A stretch of 64,000 nucleotides of DNA from Neodontobutis hainanensis (GCA_024349245.1 JALDNG010000005.1:18533001-18597000), one strand, 5' to 3'. Shown: positions 41,632 to 51,982, counted from the first letter of the stretch. Notes: generated by a model from the sequence alone, not told the origin. Translations and numbers: made by a program.

Positions 41632-41860
41632 CATTCAGTCTGCTAAAAGGTTGAACTCACGCCAACCTTGGTGGGCGCTGATTTTGGGAAGTTTCCAGTT
41701 TAATATTACTTACCGACCAGGCTCTAATAATGTCAAACCCGACACCCTTACTCGCCTGTTTGACCCATGTGAACAATCCATCCTGGACACCATCATTCCT
41801 GGCTCATGTATTCTTGGTGCTCTATCTTGGCAGGTGGAAGCAATTGTAAAGACAAGTCTC
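41632..41860 (+). mobile_element. Ty3/gypsy pol fragment, end of the RNase H region
   Basis: The open frame contains AKRLNSRQPWWALILGSFQF, then YRPGSNNVKPDTLTRLF, the conserved junction after RNase H in fish Ty3/gypsy retrotransposons (YRPGSKN.KPDALSR type). No protease, polymerase core or integrase follows directly. It is a fragment in the same orientation as the integrase piece at 43110. Confidence 0.88.
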
Positions 41861-42129
41861 TCAAGACACTCTTGGTTAAGTTCATATGCTTAGCTACATA
41901 CACTTGTGACTTCATGCTGTATCTCCTATTAGCGCCATGCTAATCTAAACAAGACAAAGACATCACTTTGCACTACATCTAATCAGAGGCGCTAATCAGA
42001 GGCCCATATGCGGCGCATAGTGGTGCAGCACCTTGGGGCGCCAAAGCGATGGTATAATTTTTTTTTTTAAATAATTACCTTTTTTTTCTTTTATTGTGGT
42101 ATTTCCTAAATGTAATCTAGCTGCTTTTG

Positions 42130-42700
42130 TGCGTTTCTGTCAGAATCCATTCCTGTTGTAGTCAGTCTGTTTTGTTTCTGATGTTATGTTTCTTTGTAGT
42201 ATCAGAGTTGTTTCATTTTTGTATCTGGTTTCCAGTTTGGTTTGTGTAGCAGATTTTTGGTTCTTGATTGTAGTTAATTTCCTGGTTATTTTAATGTGAA
42301 ATGTCTTAACCCTGTCTGTGTCATTGATTGACTTCCTGCCTTGTGTCTTTCCCTCCTGTGTGATTACCTGCTCCGCCCTGTGTTTCACCTGTCCCTTGTT
42401 GTCTGTGTCTATATATACCTGTGTGTCTTGTTGTTCAGGGCCAGGTCGTTGTTGACCCCACTGTAAGGCTGGTGTCTGGGGTTTCCATGTGTTAGCTTCG
42501 TGGAGTTCTATTTTACCTCATGTGTCAGTGAATGGTTATCTACTTGTGTTCCTCGCTCTAGAGAAATTCTCTTGTTACCTGTTTTTGGATTTTTTTCTAT
42601 GCTCGGACCCTGGATTTGTTCCCTGGATTTGTATTTGTATTTTTGTGTCACAATAAACCTTTTTTTACCTTTCTATCTGTGTGTGGATTCGTCCTTGTTC
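42130..42700 (+). mobile_element. LTR-like sequence of Ty3/gypsy type
   Basis: The segment has the composition of fish gypsy LTRs: GATTACCTGCTCCGCCC, then CACCTGTC, a TATATATA box (about 42411), a leader, and CACAATAAACCTTTTTTT carrying a polyadenylation signal (about 42651). Exact LTR ends and a target duplication were not resolved. It lies between two pol fragments of the same orientation, so it may be a separate insertion or the product of rearrangement. Confidence 0.6.
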
Positions 42701-43099
42701 CGGGCCTTAGGCCAAATTATTTCAGTATTCCCTCAATACTATATAACATTTTAGAGGACTAACAGGTTACAGTAGGTCCCCTTATTCCATTCCATAGATA
42801 GAATAAATGGAATATTGAGAGTGGGCGTGGCTGGCGGGGGTGCTGTGAGCGCTCTGAGATAAATTGTTCCTGCATACCCATCTAGCACTGGGTAGTTGTG
42901 CCCCTGCATCTAATCACTGTTCAGGAACACTCTGTTCTGTACACTTAGTAGCATCCACGTAAACTCCACAACCCTGGATTCTTCATAATCTCATTTGTGA
43001 TCCGAACCAAACAATTATTTTAACAACAAGCACAGGAGATGGAGCCAGATCCAGGTGGTAGCCCCCAGAACAGACTTAATGTGTCTACTGAAGTCTCCA

Positions 43100-43600
43100 G
43101 CCACATTTCTGGTGGGCGACCATGAATACTGACACACCCAGCTTTGTGGCGGACTGCTCTGTTTTTGCCCAAAGCAAATCCTCACGCTCTTCACCATCTG
43201 GTTTCCTCAATCCACTCCACGTTGACAACCGTCCCTGGTCACACATAGCAGTTGACTTAGTAACAGGCTTTCCTCCATCTAGTGGCAGAACTGTTATTAT
43301 GATAATTGTGGACAGGTTCTCCAACCACAGACCAATGGACAGACTGAGAGAGCCAAGCAGGACCTGGAGGCTGCCCTGTGCTGTGTGGCCAGTTGCAATC
43401 CTACCAAGTGAAGCCCATACTTACCTTGGGTGGAGCATTCCCACGATGCTCTTACCTCCTTTGCAACTGCTCTGTCTCCTTTTGAATGCTCCATAGGATA
43501 CCAACTACCTCTCCTCCAGGTCCACATGCGGAAGTGCTGTAAGATCTGGAAGGCGACTTGCATCTTTCTGTCTCCATAATCTCTGGTCTGCTTCTCCACT
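43100..43600 (+). pseudogene. Ty3/gypsy integrase remnant
   Basis: The frame at 43140-43320 encodes CSVFAQSKSSRS, then RPWSHIAVDLVTGFPPSSG and IIVDRFS. This is the integrase zinc-knuckle exit followed by the first catalytic Asp (AVD). The sequence then jumps to DNA coding for QTNGQTERAKQDLEAAL in another frame, so the core between, including the second catalytic Asp, is deleted. Further pieces continue to about 43600. The copy is inactive. Confidence 0.88.
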
Positions 43601-44660
43601 ACGCCTCTGGCCGCTCAGGACCCCGTTTCACATCCGCCATGTCTTTCAGTAAATCCACTGTTTGTCTCTAATCATTTGTTTGCATTTTTTTAGGTCTGCC
43701 AGTAGTTAAATCGCAACACTTACCCTTCCATCTTATTCCCCATTTTAACCACATTTTGTTTTTCTGCTTTGTGCTGAAAAATATCTGACCATTATCTCTA
43801 TGAAGCCAGTCTTCCAGAGGCTTTGGAAGCAGATTGTGGGGACTCGGGTTCAGAGCCTGCCACTTGAGGCCACTCTTCCCTTAATGTTCCTCTACAGAAG
43901 ACATTTTTTTATCATTATTATTTGTTAACAGTTATTATGTGATGGGAATTGTAAATTAACATTTTGTTTATGTTATTATATCATAGTCATATTTACCACA
44001 CATACGACAAATGAAAATGTAGTAGGCCTGTCTTTAATAGAAATGTTAAAAAATATGCATGTTTTTCATAGCAGTGTGCAAACGCACATTTAAATAATAA
44101 AGTGCTATTTTTACAAGAGTTTAAAAAATATATATATATATTTTAATGGATCTACAATGTTCTGACAATTGAGTTTAAAGTTTTGGAATATATGTGTAAA
44201 CATTTGTCACATTGGCTGCAAATTTCAGAAAACATGCTTTAGCAGTTACAAAAAAAATGTATTTGCAATACCAATATGGTAGACAGTGGTACATGCATTT
44301 CCTTGCGTAGGAAATGCATAAGTGGTAACGCACATACCAATTAAAAAAAAAAAAGTTTTATTTTCAGCACACATTCTTGCATAAGGTTTAGGACATTTAT
44401 GTAAAAAATGAAACAACCTTTTTTAATATTTTTTTTTATAAAACAAAACAAAAAGTTGAATGCTTATCTGGGACCCCATCCTGACTAGACTATAGCCGAC
44501 ATCCATCAACAGTTACAGATAAATTAGGATGTGAGAAATAAAAGGACAGAAAGAACAGAAAACAGTGAAAGAAATTCCCTTATCAGGAGGATATTGATGG
44601 AGAAATGAAAATGAAGAAAATAAAATGAAGAAAATAAAACGTAATTTTACATTTGCCATG
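43601..44660. other. Non-coding stretch, no gene recognised
   Basis: AT-rich with A-runs and a short (TA)n at about 44130. No gene was seen. Confidence 0.5.
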
Positions 44661-44880
44661 CTTTAGCATTGCAGGATGTGTGCATCAAACCTTTTCCCTG
44701 GGGTGAAATCTTATATTTAATGTTCTGAGGCTCATGAGGTCTTCATCTGCCCAGCCTCTTCTGCGTATCCACGGCCAGTGAGCCTGAAGACCACCCTCCT
44801 CCCTTAGCTCATTCAAGTCTGTCTGCTTAGCCTAGTCTGTTCTTCATATTTCAGCACTGCACGGATTTAAATGCAGGAAT
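44661..44880 (+). repeat. Dispersed repeat, copy A (partner at 58993)
   Basis: Shares an ordered set of phrases with 58993-59170: GCAGGATGT, GCATCAAACC, TTGAAATCTT-like, GTTCTGAGGCTCAT / GTTCTGAAGCTCAT, TCTTCATCTG, CCAGC, CAGTGAGCCT. Same orientation, moderately diverged. Family unknown to me. Confidence 0.65.
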
Positions 44881-44953
44881 GTAGATTTTAGATTTGTACC
44901 AGTTAATCCCAAAAAATATCATCCTCAGTTTGACCTGAGCCGGTGTTGGAGTG

Positions 44954-45033
44954 TTACAGATGTATGTTTTCAGATAGTAGCTTACAAAGTGTTTCCACTT
45001 TGTAAGCTACTATCTGAAAACATACATCTGTAA
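44954..45033. repeat. Perfect 38-bp inverted repeat with 4-nt spacer
   Basis: The arm 44954-44991 is exactly complementary to 44996-45033, separated by TTTC, with no mismatch over 38 bp. Just outside, GGAGTGTT (44948-44955) has an inverted partner AACACTCC at about 45067-45074. The arms may therefore once have been longer and then been split by about 34 bp. It can form a long hairpin or cruciform. Confidence 0.97.
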
Positions 45034-46944
45034 AAAAAAAGTGTATCAGCTTACCAAAAGAAGTAAACACTCCACATTCATCCAGCAGTCAGCTTAATGC
45101 AGGTGATCGAGTGGGAGTTGTAGGCTTTGTTGGAACATAACAGATTTTGTGGCTCCATTGAAACTAGTAACTCCTGTTAGCTTTCGATAATAGTCATGTT
45201 ATAAGATTGATTTAGATTTGTTTAATAAGCTACACGAGTCAAGGTAAAGTAAACTACTAGGCTTTACAGGGCATTATGTAACTTTTTAAAATCAAATAAC
45301 GTTTATATTTGCCCTTATATGACCCGACCATAATGAGATGATATGAATGAGACCTTAACTGTTCAAAACTCTGGATGTGATGTAGTGCGTGCTCCTGTGT
45401 ACAACTCTGACTTCCGAGTATAGCCGCCATGTCAACGAGTGACATTAGTGATCATTTGTATCAAAATGGACATTGCAAGCAACAAAAAACAACCAACTTC
45501 TAGCACAGCCCAAATACTCTTTGCAAAAATAAAAAATGTTAGATTGAGTTTGTCCCGAAGAGCAAAACGGAAGAGTGACCGACATCGGGCTGAGACGAGA
45601 GTCAACTTTGGCTGAGAATTTGAGCCATAGAGATAGCTGCGGTCTACTTTGAATACAAGTTTTTTGCAATTGCTTTACAACAGCTGGGTTTTATACTGTT
45701 AAACCTTATGAAGTTTTGCAATTCACCAAATCCAGTTCATCAGTAAAATTCTTACTTGAAAAAAAAAATATATTGATTCATAATGTAGATATTTTGCCTT
45801 TTCTTTGATCCCCATATTCAATTTTATTGAAAGTGTAGGTATGTCTTTGTCAAAAAATACATATTCCAACACAATGACCTGTGGTCGTTTTTTAAGAGCT
45901 TGTCACAACATGTTTAGTTGTGTTCCTGCTTCTAATATACTTTTATTTAATGAGAGTGGATGATCAGTATTGTTAATTTTTGTACAGTCGAACCTATAGT
46001 GCCTACTGCGTAGGGCAGTGCTACCCCCTCTTTTTCTTTGTTCTCTTTGTTCTTGTCCCCCATCTTTGGGAGCAGCTTTCACAAGTTCTTTGATCTTAGT
46101 TTCTGTTCTTTTTGGGTTTTTTTTTATATTTTACAACACAATATCCACAGTTTTCTGTCAATTTATCACACTTAGACTCACACACTCTATTTTAATACTA
46201 TACATACATAATGCCAGCCTAAATACTCAAACTTTCTGGCCATTCAGACATTCTGGTTAAATATAACTTTCTAACTATTCATGGCGGGATGTTATCCTAG
46301 CTCTCTCACCTAAACCACTTTACAGGAACAGTTACTGTCTTGAATGGATTAAATACCTTCAGTCCATGAGTGAATTATGACCCTGACTTCTGAGGCTTGT
46401 TAGTCTGATATATTTGCTGTTTGGGTTTTTCAAAAAAAAATTTCAAATGTCTTTACAAAGCGTCTAATGCTAACTCTGTGGCATTAAGTTACACTTTGTC
46501 AGGGACTCTTTTCTTCCTGATTGGCTCGTTTGCTCTATAACGAAATGACAACTTTTTAAATGTAGCCAGGATGTAATATAGGATGTAATATAAGGATGTC
46601 ACAGCCCATCTTATGCTAACTCTGTCACATATCTGGCATTAATTGTCTCATTATATTTACTGGTCTGTTTATAATAACAAAAATCACATCTGTTTGTTCC
46701 TCAGTTGTGATCCAAAGTACGACATACAAAAGCACTTACACAAAATCTATTTCAGAGTACTGCACCACGTCAGCAGCGGGACCGAGTGAGCCCTCTGCAG
46801 AAGCATGCCCCTCTGGATGTGGGAAGCTCTGACAAAGGTCATACCATCAAGTTCGGCAGCACGAGGCCCTGTCACAGACTGAACTCAATGGACGCTGTCT
46901 GAAGAATGTGGACAAGTGTCTTCTCTTTCAGTGAGAGTATAAAA
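45034..46944. other. Non-coding stretch, no gene recognised
   Basis: No domain-bearing frame. A short tandem GGATGTAATATA duplication lies at about 46568-46592. Confidence 0.5.
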
Positions 46945-47058
46945 CAGGCGGGTGTACCCCGCCTCAGGCCCAAAGCTGCTTGGATAGGCTCCAGTCACCT
47001 ACGACCCTTAACGGGACAAAGCAGTGAATAATGAAGGGGAGAAAAATGAATGAATGTG
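46945..47058 (+). mobile_element. 3' fragment of a SINE/LINE-like repeat (V-SINE type)
   Basis: Contains GGTGTACCCCGCCTCAGGCC, then GGATAGGCTCCAGTCACC, GACCC and GTGAATAATGAA. These are the well-known phrases of the 3' half of vertebrate V-SINE/L2-like repeats. The head is missing. Confidence 0.75.
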
Positions 47059-48218
47059 CAGGAAAGAATCTATAACTATATAAATATGTATGTCTGTACA
47101 TAAACATTGTATATTGTGTCATAACCCGGCTCTGGGCCATGACAAAAATGGACTCCACACAAATACAAAGATAGTACTTTTATTTTAAGATAAAGTGTCT
47201 AGTTCTGAAGATGAAGTATAAAACTCCTGAGGTGTGGCAGACATGAACTTTATTTTCAGGGAGCTGCAGGTGAAGCTGGTCCAGGTTCTTCTTCGTCACA
47301 CTCACAGGTTTGACACTGGTCTAATCTTCATGTAACGGCTCCACAGTGGTTCACAGGACGTCCTGCTCTTCCTCACAGGCCACACAGACACGTGAATGTT
47401 TAGCCATTAAAACAGAGAAATACATGTTTCTGCAGTAAGTAAACAGACTTTGAGACTCTACATCTGACTAAATACTTCTTAATTCTTAAAAGTGGATCTG
47501 AGAGTCGTCTAAAGCTTCATGTGTGTCCAGAGCCCAGTGTTTATTTCATAAACCAGTTCATGTCTAAAGGTAAATGACAGTTCTTTCTAAATGCTGCACA
47601 TTTGCTGTAGGTTTCTGGCTTTACCACTGTTTGATCTAAAAGATCATTTATACCATTATGAATCTACAATTTATTTTATGTGTTATCTGCCTTATTACAA
47701 GATAGTAATAAGGCTTTATTTTAGTGTAAAAAAAGCTAAAATATTAACAGTAGGAGCTGAAATAAACCTTGTTGTAAAAATAACATGGGGTGCGGCCGAG
47801 AGGATCTCTCTGTTTATGGTGTATGTATGTTTTTAGTTATATTTCAAATAACCTATATAAATAATATATAAATAACCCTGTCTGTTAAAGTCTGTTATTT
47901 TAAATGACTCTAAAGCATATGGTGATAATGAATTATTCAGTAATGTAAATGTATGCATATATAAAATATACAAAGATTTATTTTGTAAAACATGTACAAA
48001 CTTTATTTACTTCTGCAATGCACTTGAGTTGCCAAGGGTTATAATGGCCCTGCACCTTCTGTTTAGTCCATTAGGCTTCATCCAGGCCTCTCCCTCTCAG
48101 CAGCTCGAGTCAGAGGGGACATGCTCGTCAGACACTTTCTAAAAATGAATTAGAGTAACTCCCGAGCCCTCGGCCATTCTCAAAGAACATAAAACATTCA
48201 GATTGTTTTCTATTTAAA
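47059..48218. other. Non-coding stretch, no gene recognised
   Basis: No gene or repeat recognised. It lies downstream of the coiled-coil gene. Confidence 0.5.
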
Positions 48219-48224
48219 TTTATT
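48219..48224 (-). terminator. Candidate polyadenylation signal of the coiled-coil gene
   Basis: A minus-strand AATAAA about 285 nt past the stop codon, just beyond the minisatellite. This would place the minisatellite inside the 3'UTR. Confidence 0.5.
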
Positions 48225-48237
48225 TTTTGAAAGGGGA

Positions 48238-48486
48238 GGGGGATTGAGAGACAGGTAGAGATGGTTGGTTGGGGGTTGGGTGAGTGGAGAGACACGTAGA
48301 GATGGTTGGTTGGGGAGGGGGTTGGGTGAGTGGAGAGACAGGTAGAGATGGTTGGTTGGGGGTTGGGTGAGTGGAGAGACAGGTAGAGATGGTTGGTTGG
48401 GGGATTGGGTGAGTGGAGAGTCACGTAGAGATGGTTGGTTGGGGGTTGGGTGAGTGGAGAGACAGGTAGAGATGGTTGGTTGGGGT
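48238..48486 (+). repeat. Minisatellite, about six units of ~41 bp
   Basis: The unit begins GTGAGTGGAGAGACAGGTAG and continues AGATGGTTGGTTGGGGG with small length differences (about 39-48 bp). It starts roughly 20 bp past the coiled-coil gene's stop codon. G-rich on the plus strand. Confidence 0.93.
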
Positions 48487-48506
48487 TACAGTCTTTAAAG
48501 AGTGGT

Positions 48507-49910
48507 TTATCTAAACAGATAAAACCAGTTCCACACACTCTTTGGTTTGTCCATTAGTCTTTGCAGCTCGTCCAGCCTGTTCTCCATCTGCTGCCTCTGC
48601 TCTTCTGTCTGCCTCAGAGCGGTCTTCAGGTCTTCTGTGGTCTGGAGGACAGCTCTCTTCTCCTCCTGCCACTGGCCCTCACGTAACTCTAGCTCCTTCA
48701 AAGTCTCGTGCCATTTCGTTGACAGATTATTTTTCACTCTACCAACAGCTTCAAGGAGAGCTTTGTATTTTTTAATGACCCTAGTACAGTCATTGTGCTC
48801 AGTGTTCAGACGGGAATACTCTTTCTGCAGCATCTGTTCAAGCTCCTTTACTTGAGTCTGGAGGACCTGCTTCTCCTCTTCCTCCTTCTTTAGCTGATCT
48901 CGATGAACGTTGTTGGCTTGGACCTGCTGGTCTTTCTGCTCCTTTAAATTCCTCCGAAGATTAGTGGAGGTACGCCTTTGCTTTTGAAGATTGTCCTGGG
49001 CCTTTTTCAGACTCTTCTTTGTCTCCTCCAGCTCCTTATTAAGGGCATTTTGCTGGGTCTGGTTCTTCTCCTTCTCCTTTTGTAACCGTTGTAGCAGTCC
49101 ATGGTTGGTTTGTATCTGCTCATGGAAATTGTCTATTGTCCTTTTAAGCACTGTTTTAGCTTCCTCCAGCTGCCTGCTGACAACAGCATGCTTGGTCTCC
49201 TCCAGCTGTTTTTTCATGGCATTTATCTGGGCCTGGTTCTCCTCCTTCTCTTTGACCAATTGTTGTTGGAGATCATCATTAGTGCGTACCTTCATCTCAA
49301 AGTCGATTTTGAGAAGTTTGTTTGTCACATTTAGCTTCATGTTGACAGAAGTCTGCTGTGCTAACTTCTCCTGCTGTTCCTTCACTGTCTGTTGCAGAGC
49401 CTCGTTGGTGTGGATCTGCTCATGGAAATTGTCTATTGTCCTTTTAAGCACTGTTTTAGTTTCCTCCAGCTGCCTACTAACAGCAGCATGCTTGGTCTCC
49501 TCCAGCTGTTTTTTCATGGCATTTATCTGGGCCTGGTTCTCCTCCTTCTCTTTGACCAATTGTTGTTGGAGAAGTTTGTTTGTCACATTTAGCTCCGTGT
49601 TGACAGAAGTCTGCTGTGCTAACTTCTCCTCCTGTTCCTTCACTGTCTGTTGCAGAGCCTCGTTGGTGTGGATCTGCTCCTGGAGGTCTTTTTGTGCCTT
49701 TTCAGCAGTGGCCTTTGCTTCCTCCAGCTGCTGTTTGAGGTCCTGGACCAGCTGGGACTCTTCAGGTGATGTTAGATCCTGTGAGTCCACGGCTGGTGAG
49801 CAGAGCTCTGCCTCAAGGTTGAAGTCCTCATAGAGACGCTCGTCGTCTTCTGATGTGTAGTCGGCCCAGGGCTTCATGTTGAGTTTTTTGCTGGCTGGTT
49901 TGTGCTGCAT
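48507..49910 (-). CDS. Uncharacterised single-exon coiled-coil protein
   Basis: An intact 467-residue frame. A short acidic N-terminus (YTSEDDERLYEDF, residues 19-30) is followed by almost continuous heptad-rich coiled coil from about 52 to 455. It is rich in Glu, Gln and Lys and nearly free of Pro and Gly. The tail ends with an aromatic patch, VWNWFYLF. Residues 78-163 and 164-263 are tandem copies of one unit (EQIHTNEALQQTVKEQ..., then LVKEKEENQAQINAMKKQLE), and a third partial copy starts at 264. At DNA level 49117-49272 and 49417-49572 are nearly identical, exactly 300 bp apart. One copy carries a 42-bp in-frame extra piece. No signal peptide or membrane segment. Met12 (49877) has a better Kozak context (A at -3) than Met1. 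I do not recognise a family; it resembles golgin- or trichohyalin-like fish predictions only in composition. A scaffold role is a guess. Confidence 0.8.
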   Translation of the reverse strand: MQHKPASKKLNMKPWADYTSEDDERLYEDFNLEAELCSPAVDSQDLTSPEESQLVQDLKQQLEEAKATAEKAQKDLQEQIHTNEALQQTVKEQEEKLAQQTSVNTELNVTNKLLQQQLVKEKEENQAQINAMKKQLEETKHAAVSRQLEETKTVLKRTIDNFHEQIHTNEALQQTVKEQQEKLAQQTSVNMKLNVTNKLLKIDFEMKVRTNDDLQQQLVKEKEENQAQINAMKKQLEETKHAVVSRQLEEAKTVLKRTIDNFHEQIQTNHGLLQRLQKEKEKNQTQQNALNKELEETKKSLKKAQDNLQKQRRTSTNLRRNLKEQKDQQVQANNVHRDQLKKEEEEKQVLQTQVKELEQMLQKEYSRLNTEHNDCTRVIKKYKALLEAVGRVKNNLSTKWHETLKELELREGQWQEEKRAVLQTTEDLKTALRQTEEQRQQMENRLDELQRLMDKPKSVWNWFYLFR

Positions 49911-49985
49911 GCGTCTCCGTCAAAGTCTGAATGGTTATGATTGACCCTTCCAGGTTACTTTTACTTGAAGGAAATTCTCTGCCTC

Positions 49986-50030
49986 GTGACATCACACTCG
50001 ATGACATCACACTCGATGACATCACGGGGG
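49986..50030 (-). promoter_or_regulatory. Three tandem CRE-like sites (TGATGTCA)
   Basis: TGACATCA (plus strand), TGATGTCA on the gene strand, occurs at 49987, 50002 and 50017. The 15-bp period comes from tandem duplication of ATGACATCACACTCG. The nearest lies 76 bp upstream of the coiled-coil start codon. The octamer is one base from the CREB/ATF palindrome TGACGTCA. Confidence 0.6.
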
Positions 50031-50037
50031 CATTCAG

Positions 50038-50061
50038 CCAATGTTCTGTTGCTATGGTTAC
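50038..50061 (-). promoter_or_regulatory. RFX X-box plus inverted CCAAT box
   Basis: On the gene strand GTAACCATAGCAAC (50061-50048) fits the RFX X-box consensus GTHNYYATRRNAAC at every position. Five bases further towards the gene is ATTGG (50042-50038), an inverted CCAAT box expected to bind NF-Y. They lie about 130-150 bp upstream of the coiled-coil start. RFX sites mark many ciliary and male-germline promoters; RFX, NF-Y and CREB also form the MHC class II enhanceosome, but there the order and spacing differ. Confidence 0.55.
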
Positions 50062-51070
50062 GTTTGTTTTTAGATTTTTGTATTGGTCCATCATTAATAT
50101 TGTGAATTTAAAATTATTTTTCTGTTTTACAGTGTATCTGACCTGTACACAGTAAAACAAAAACGCTTTCAGCCCAGGAATTTTATGTCAGACCAGCCCT
50201 TATTGAGTCTTTAACTGAAAATCAGTTCAATGAATAAAATAACAGAAGGTAAGATAACTGTAAAAAAAAAATAGGTAAAAAGCATTACATTGCAGCTGTA
50301 GATACATCTGTGAGTGTATAGACCTTAATACAGCACTATATAATGTACTAAAGTAAAAGAATCTTACAAATACAGTAAAAACCCCAAAACAATAGTTCTC
50401 TACAACATTTAGGTCAGAGCTGTAGAGGCTGAGCAGCTCATTCACCAAGAGCCAAAGTAAAAGCAAAAAGCAAAAGTCACCAAAAGAAGGATGTTCATTG
50501 TAGATTTATGCAGATGAGCAATGCGGCTTTTATTTTTTTTTTCTCACAAATGTTAACAAATGTGCACAAAGCAAGGTTTTACTGCAGTGACCATTAACAG
50601 AGAACAATACAAGTCAGGTAAAAGACGCTGTGGCTCTAGAGCAGTGTCTTTTATAAACTGGTTTATGCAGATATTTATAAAAGATGCAGACCTACGGCTA
50701 CAGACCTTCTGGTAATGTATGTTCCTCAGGAAAAATGTTTTTGTAACTACAGTGAAATGTAGCTTGGACGGACACTACAGACCTACCTAATGAACAAAAG
50801 AGTATCACTACCAAAAAACGATTTGATTCAGAAAACATCGAGGCTACCACGCTACGCAAGACGACATAGCAAAATGAAGACAGTTGATTGGTCAGTTTTT
50901 AATCCACTTATCAACCTGAGGCCCTGAGAGAGAACACTCCCCCCCTCGCTCCCCAGCTCCAGCTCCAGTCAGAAGTCACAGATTGGAGAAAAGAAAAACA
51001 TATTGCCTATCAGACAAATCTGATTCAAATCCCCTGCAAACAGATAATGTCAGGTCCTGCTCAAACAGAC
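50062..51070. other. Non-coding stretch, no gene recognised
   Basis: AT-rich; no domain-bearing frame or repeat recognised. Confidence 0.5.
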
Positions 51071-51335
51071 TTGAATATTGCAGTGTTCAATGTCAGGTCT
51101 TCTATTTTATATGTAGTTCAGTACAAACCACCCCAACAACACTAAAATGCTTTCGGTTATCTGCACAGAATTTGAACAAGTCCAAACATATCTGGTGATT
51201 TTAATGTGCATGTCGATAATGTTTGTGACAGGAATGCCAAAGAACTTTCTACTATTCTTGATACTTTTGGTCTTTGTCAGCGTGTTAATGAGCCGACTCA
51301 TAACACTGGTCACATTGGAACAACCTCTCAGATTA
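51071..51335 (+). mobile_element. L2-type LINE endonuclease fragment
   Basis: Translation at 51071 gives LNIAVFNVRSS, the opening of an apurinic-type endonuclease domain (the N.RS motif). At 51191 it gives SGDFNVHVDNV, then ILDTFGLCQRVNEPTHNTGH, the GDFN and THN.GH motifs of L2/CR1-type LINEs. The part between them is deleted and the polymerase is absent. Confidence 0.85.
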
Positions 51336-51982
51336 AATAAAACAAGCATCAACTTTAACAATATATAAGGGGAAGTAAAAAACTTTTATCTTTATTTCTA
51401 ATTACAAATTAAACTTAAAGTGTTTTTTATCTGCACTCTTCTTTTAAAAGAGCTGCTTCGTGTACGCTGAGAGAGGCACCAGCTGAGTCACACATGCACT
51501 CTGACTCTCGCTCTTATTCATCTTTCACTCGGCTGAAAAGACTCTAAAGACAGATGTTCTAAAACTGTAAAACAGCCACACCACGTTTTTTTTAAGAGTT
51601 TAAGAGTTAAGAGTTATTTTAGGGTTTTTCTTTGCATCCCAAACAATTTATGGACAAAAAAATAGCACAAATATGGAGCTGATGCAAAATCTATTTTTAG
51701 CTTTGAAAAATTTTATTAGCATTGTGCTTCTGTAGTGTGGACAAACACAAACAGAAATTAAATCTGCAGGCCCTTTGCCCCTTTAAAAACCCACTTCTAA
51801 AATTTAAATAGTTATATTGATACATATGTTAATAAAAAACGGTGGCCAACACCAGCCGATGACAAAAAAAAATAAAAAAAATAAATTAAGTTTTCTTAAT
51901 TGAGTCTTTTTTCTTTTCTTTTTTTTTCTTTTCATTTTTTTTTTGTTCCTGTGCAATTGATAAACTGATTTACTGAAACTAG
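51336..51982. other. Non-coding stretch, no gene recognised
   Basis: AT-rich; a T-rich tract spans about 51905-51945. No gene was seen. Confidence 0.5.

Noticed and set aside
48128..48538. 136-codon minus-strand frame with repeated PTNHLYVSLHSPNP
   Set aside because: The frame stays open only because it runs through the minisatellite. It overlaps the end of the coiled-coil gene and has no domain.
48991..49833. 280-codon open frame on the plus strand, rich in Ser, Cys and Phe
   Set aside because: It is the antisense shadow of the coiled-coil gene. Lys/Glu/Gln-rich codons read backwards avoid stops and give Phe/Leu/Ser/Cys. No promoter or domain.
50038..50061. Classical MHC class II S-X-Y promoter
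   Set aside because: RFX and CCAAT sites are only five bases apart and the CRE-like sites lie on the gene-proximal side, unlike the conserved X-X2-Y order and spacing; no MHC gene is present.
49828..50160. 110-codon minus-strand frame with VMSSS repeats overlapping the coiled-coil start
   Set aside because: The repeats are the three CRE-like 15-mers read as codons. The frame conflicts with the strong coiled-coil frame.
51839..51866. A possible detached piece of the Tc1 copy at 52.2 kb (GGTGGCCAACACCAGCCGAT phrase)
   Set aside because: It resembles the segment that should precede the fragment, but lies on the wrong side of it. Too short to claim a rearrangement.
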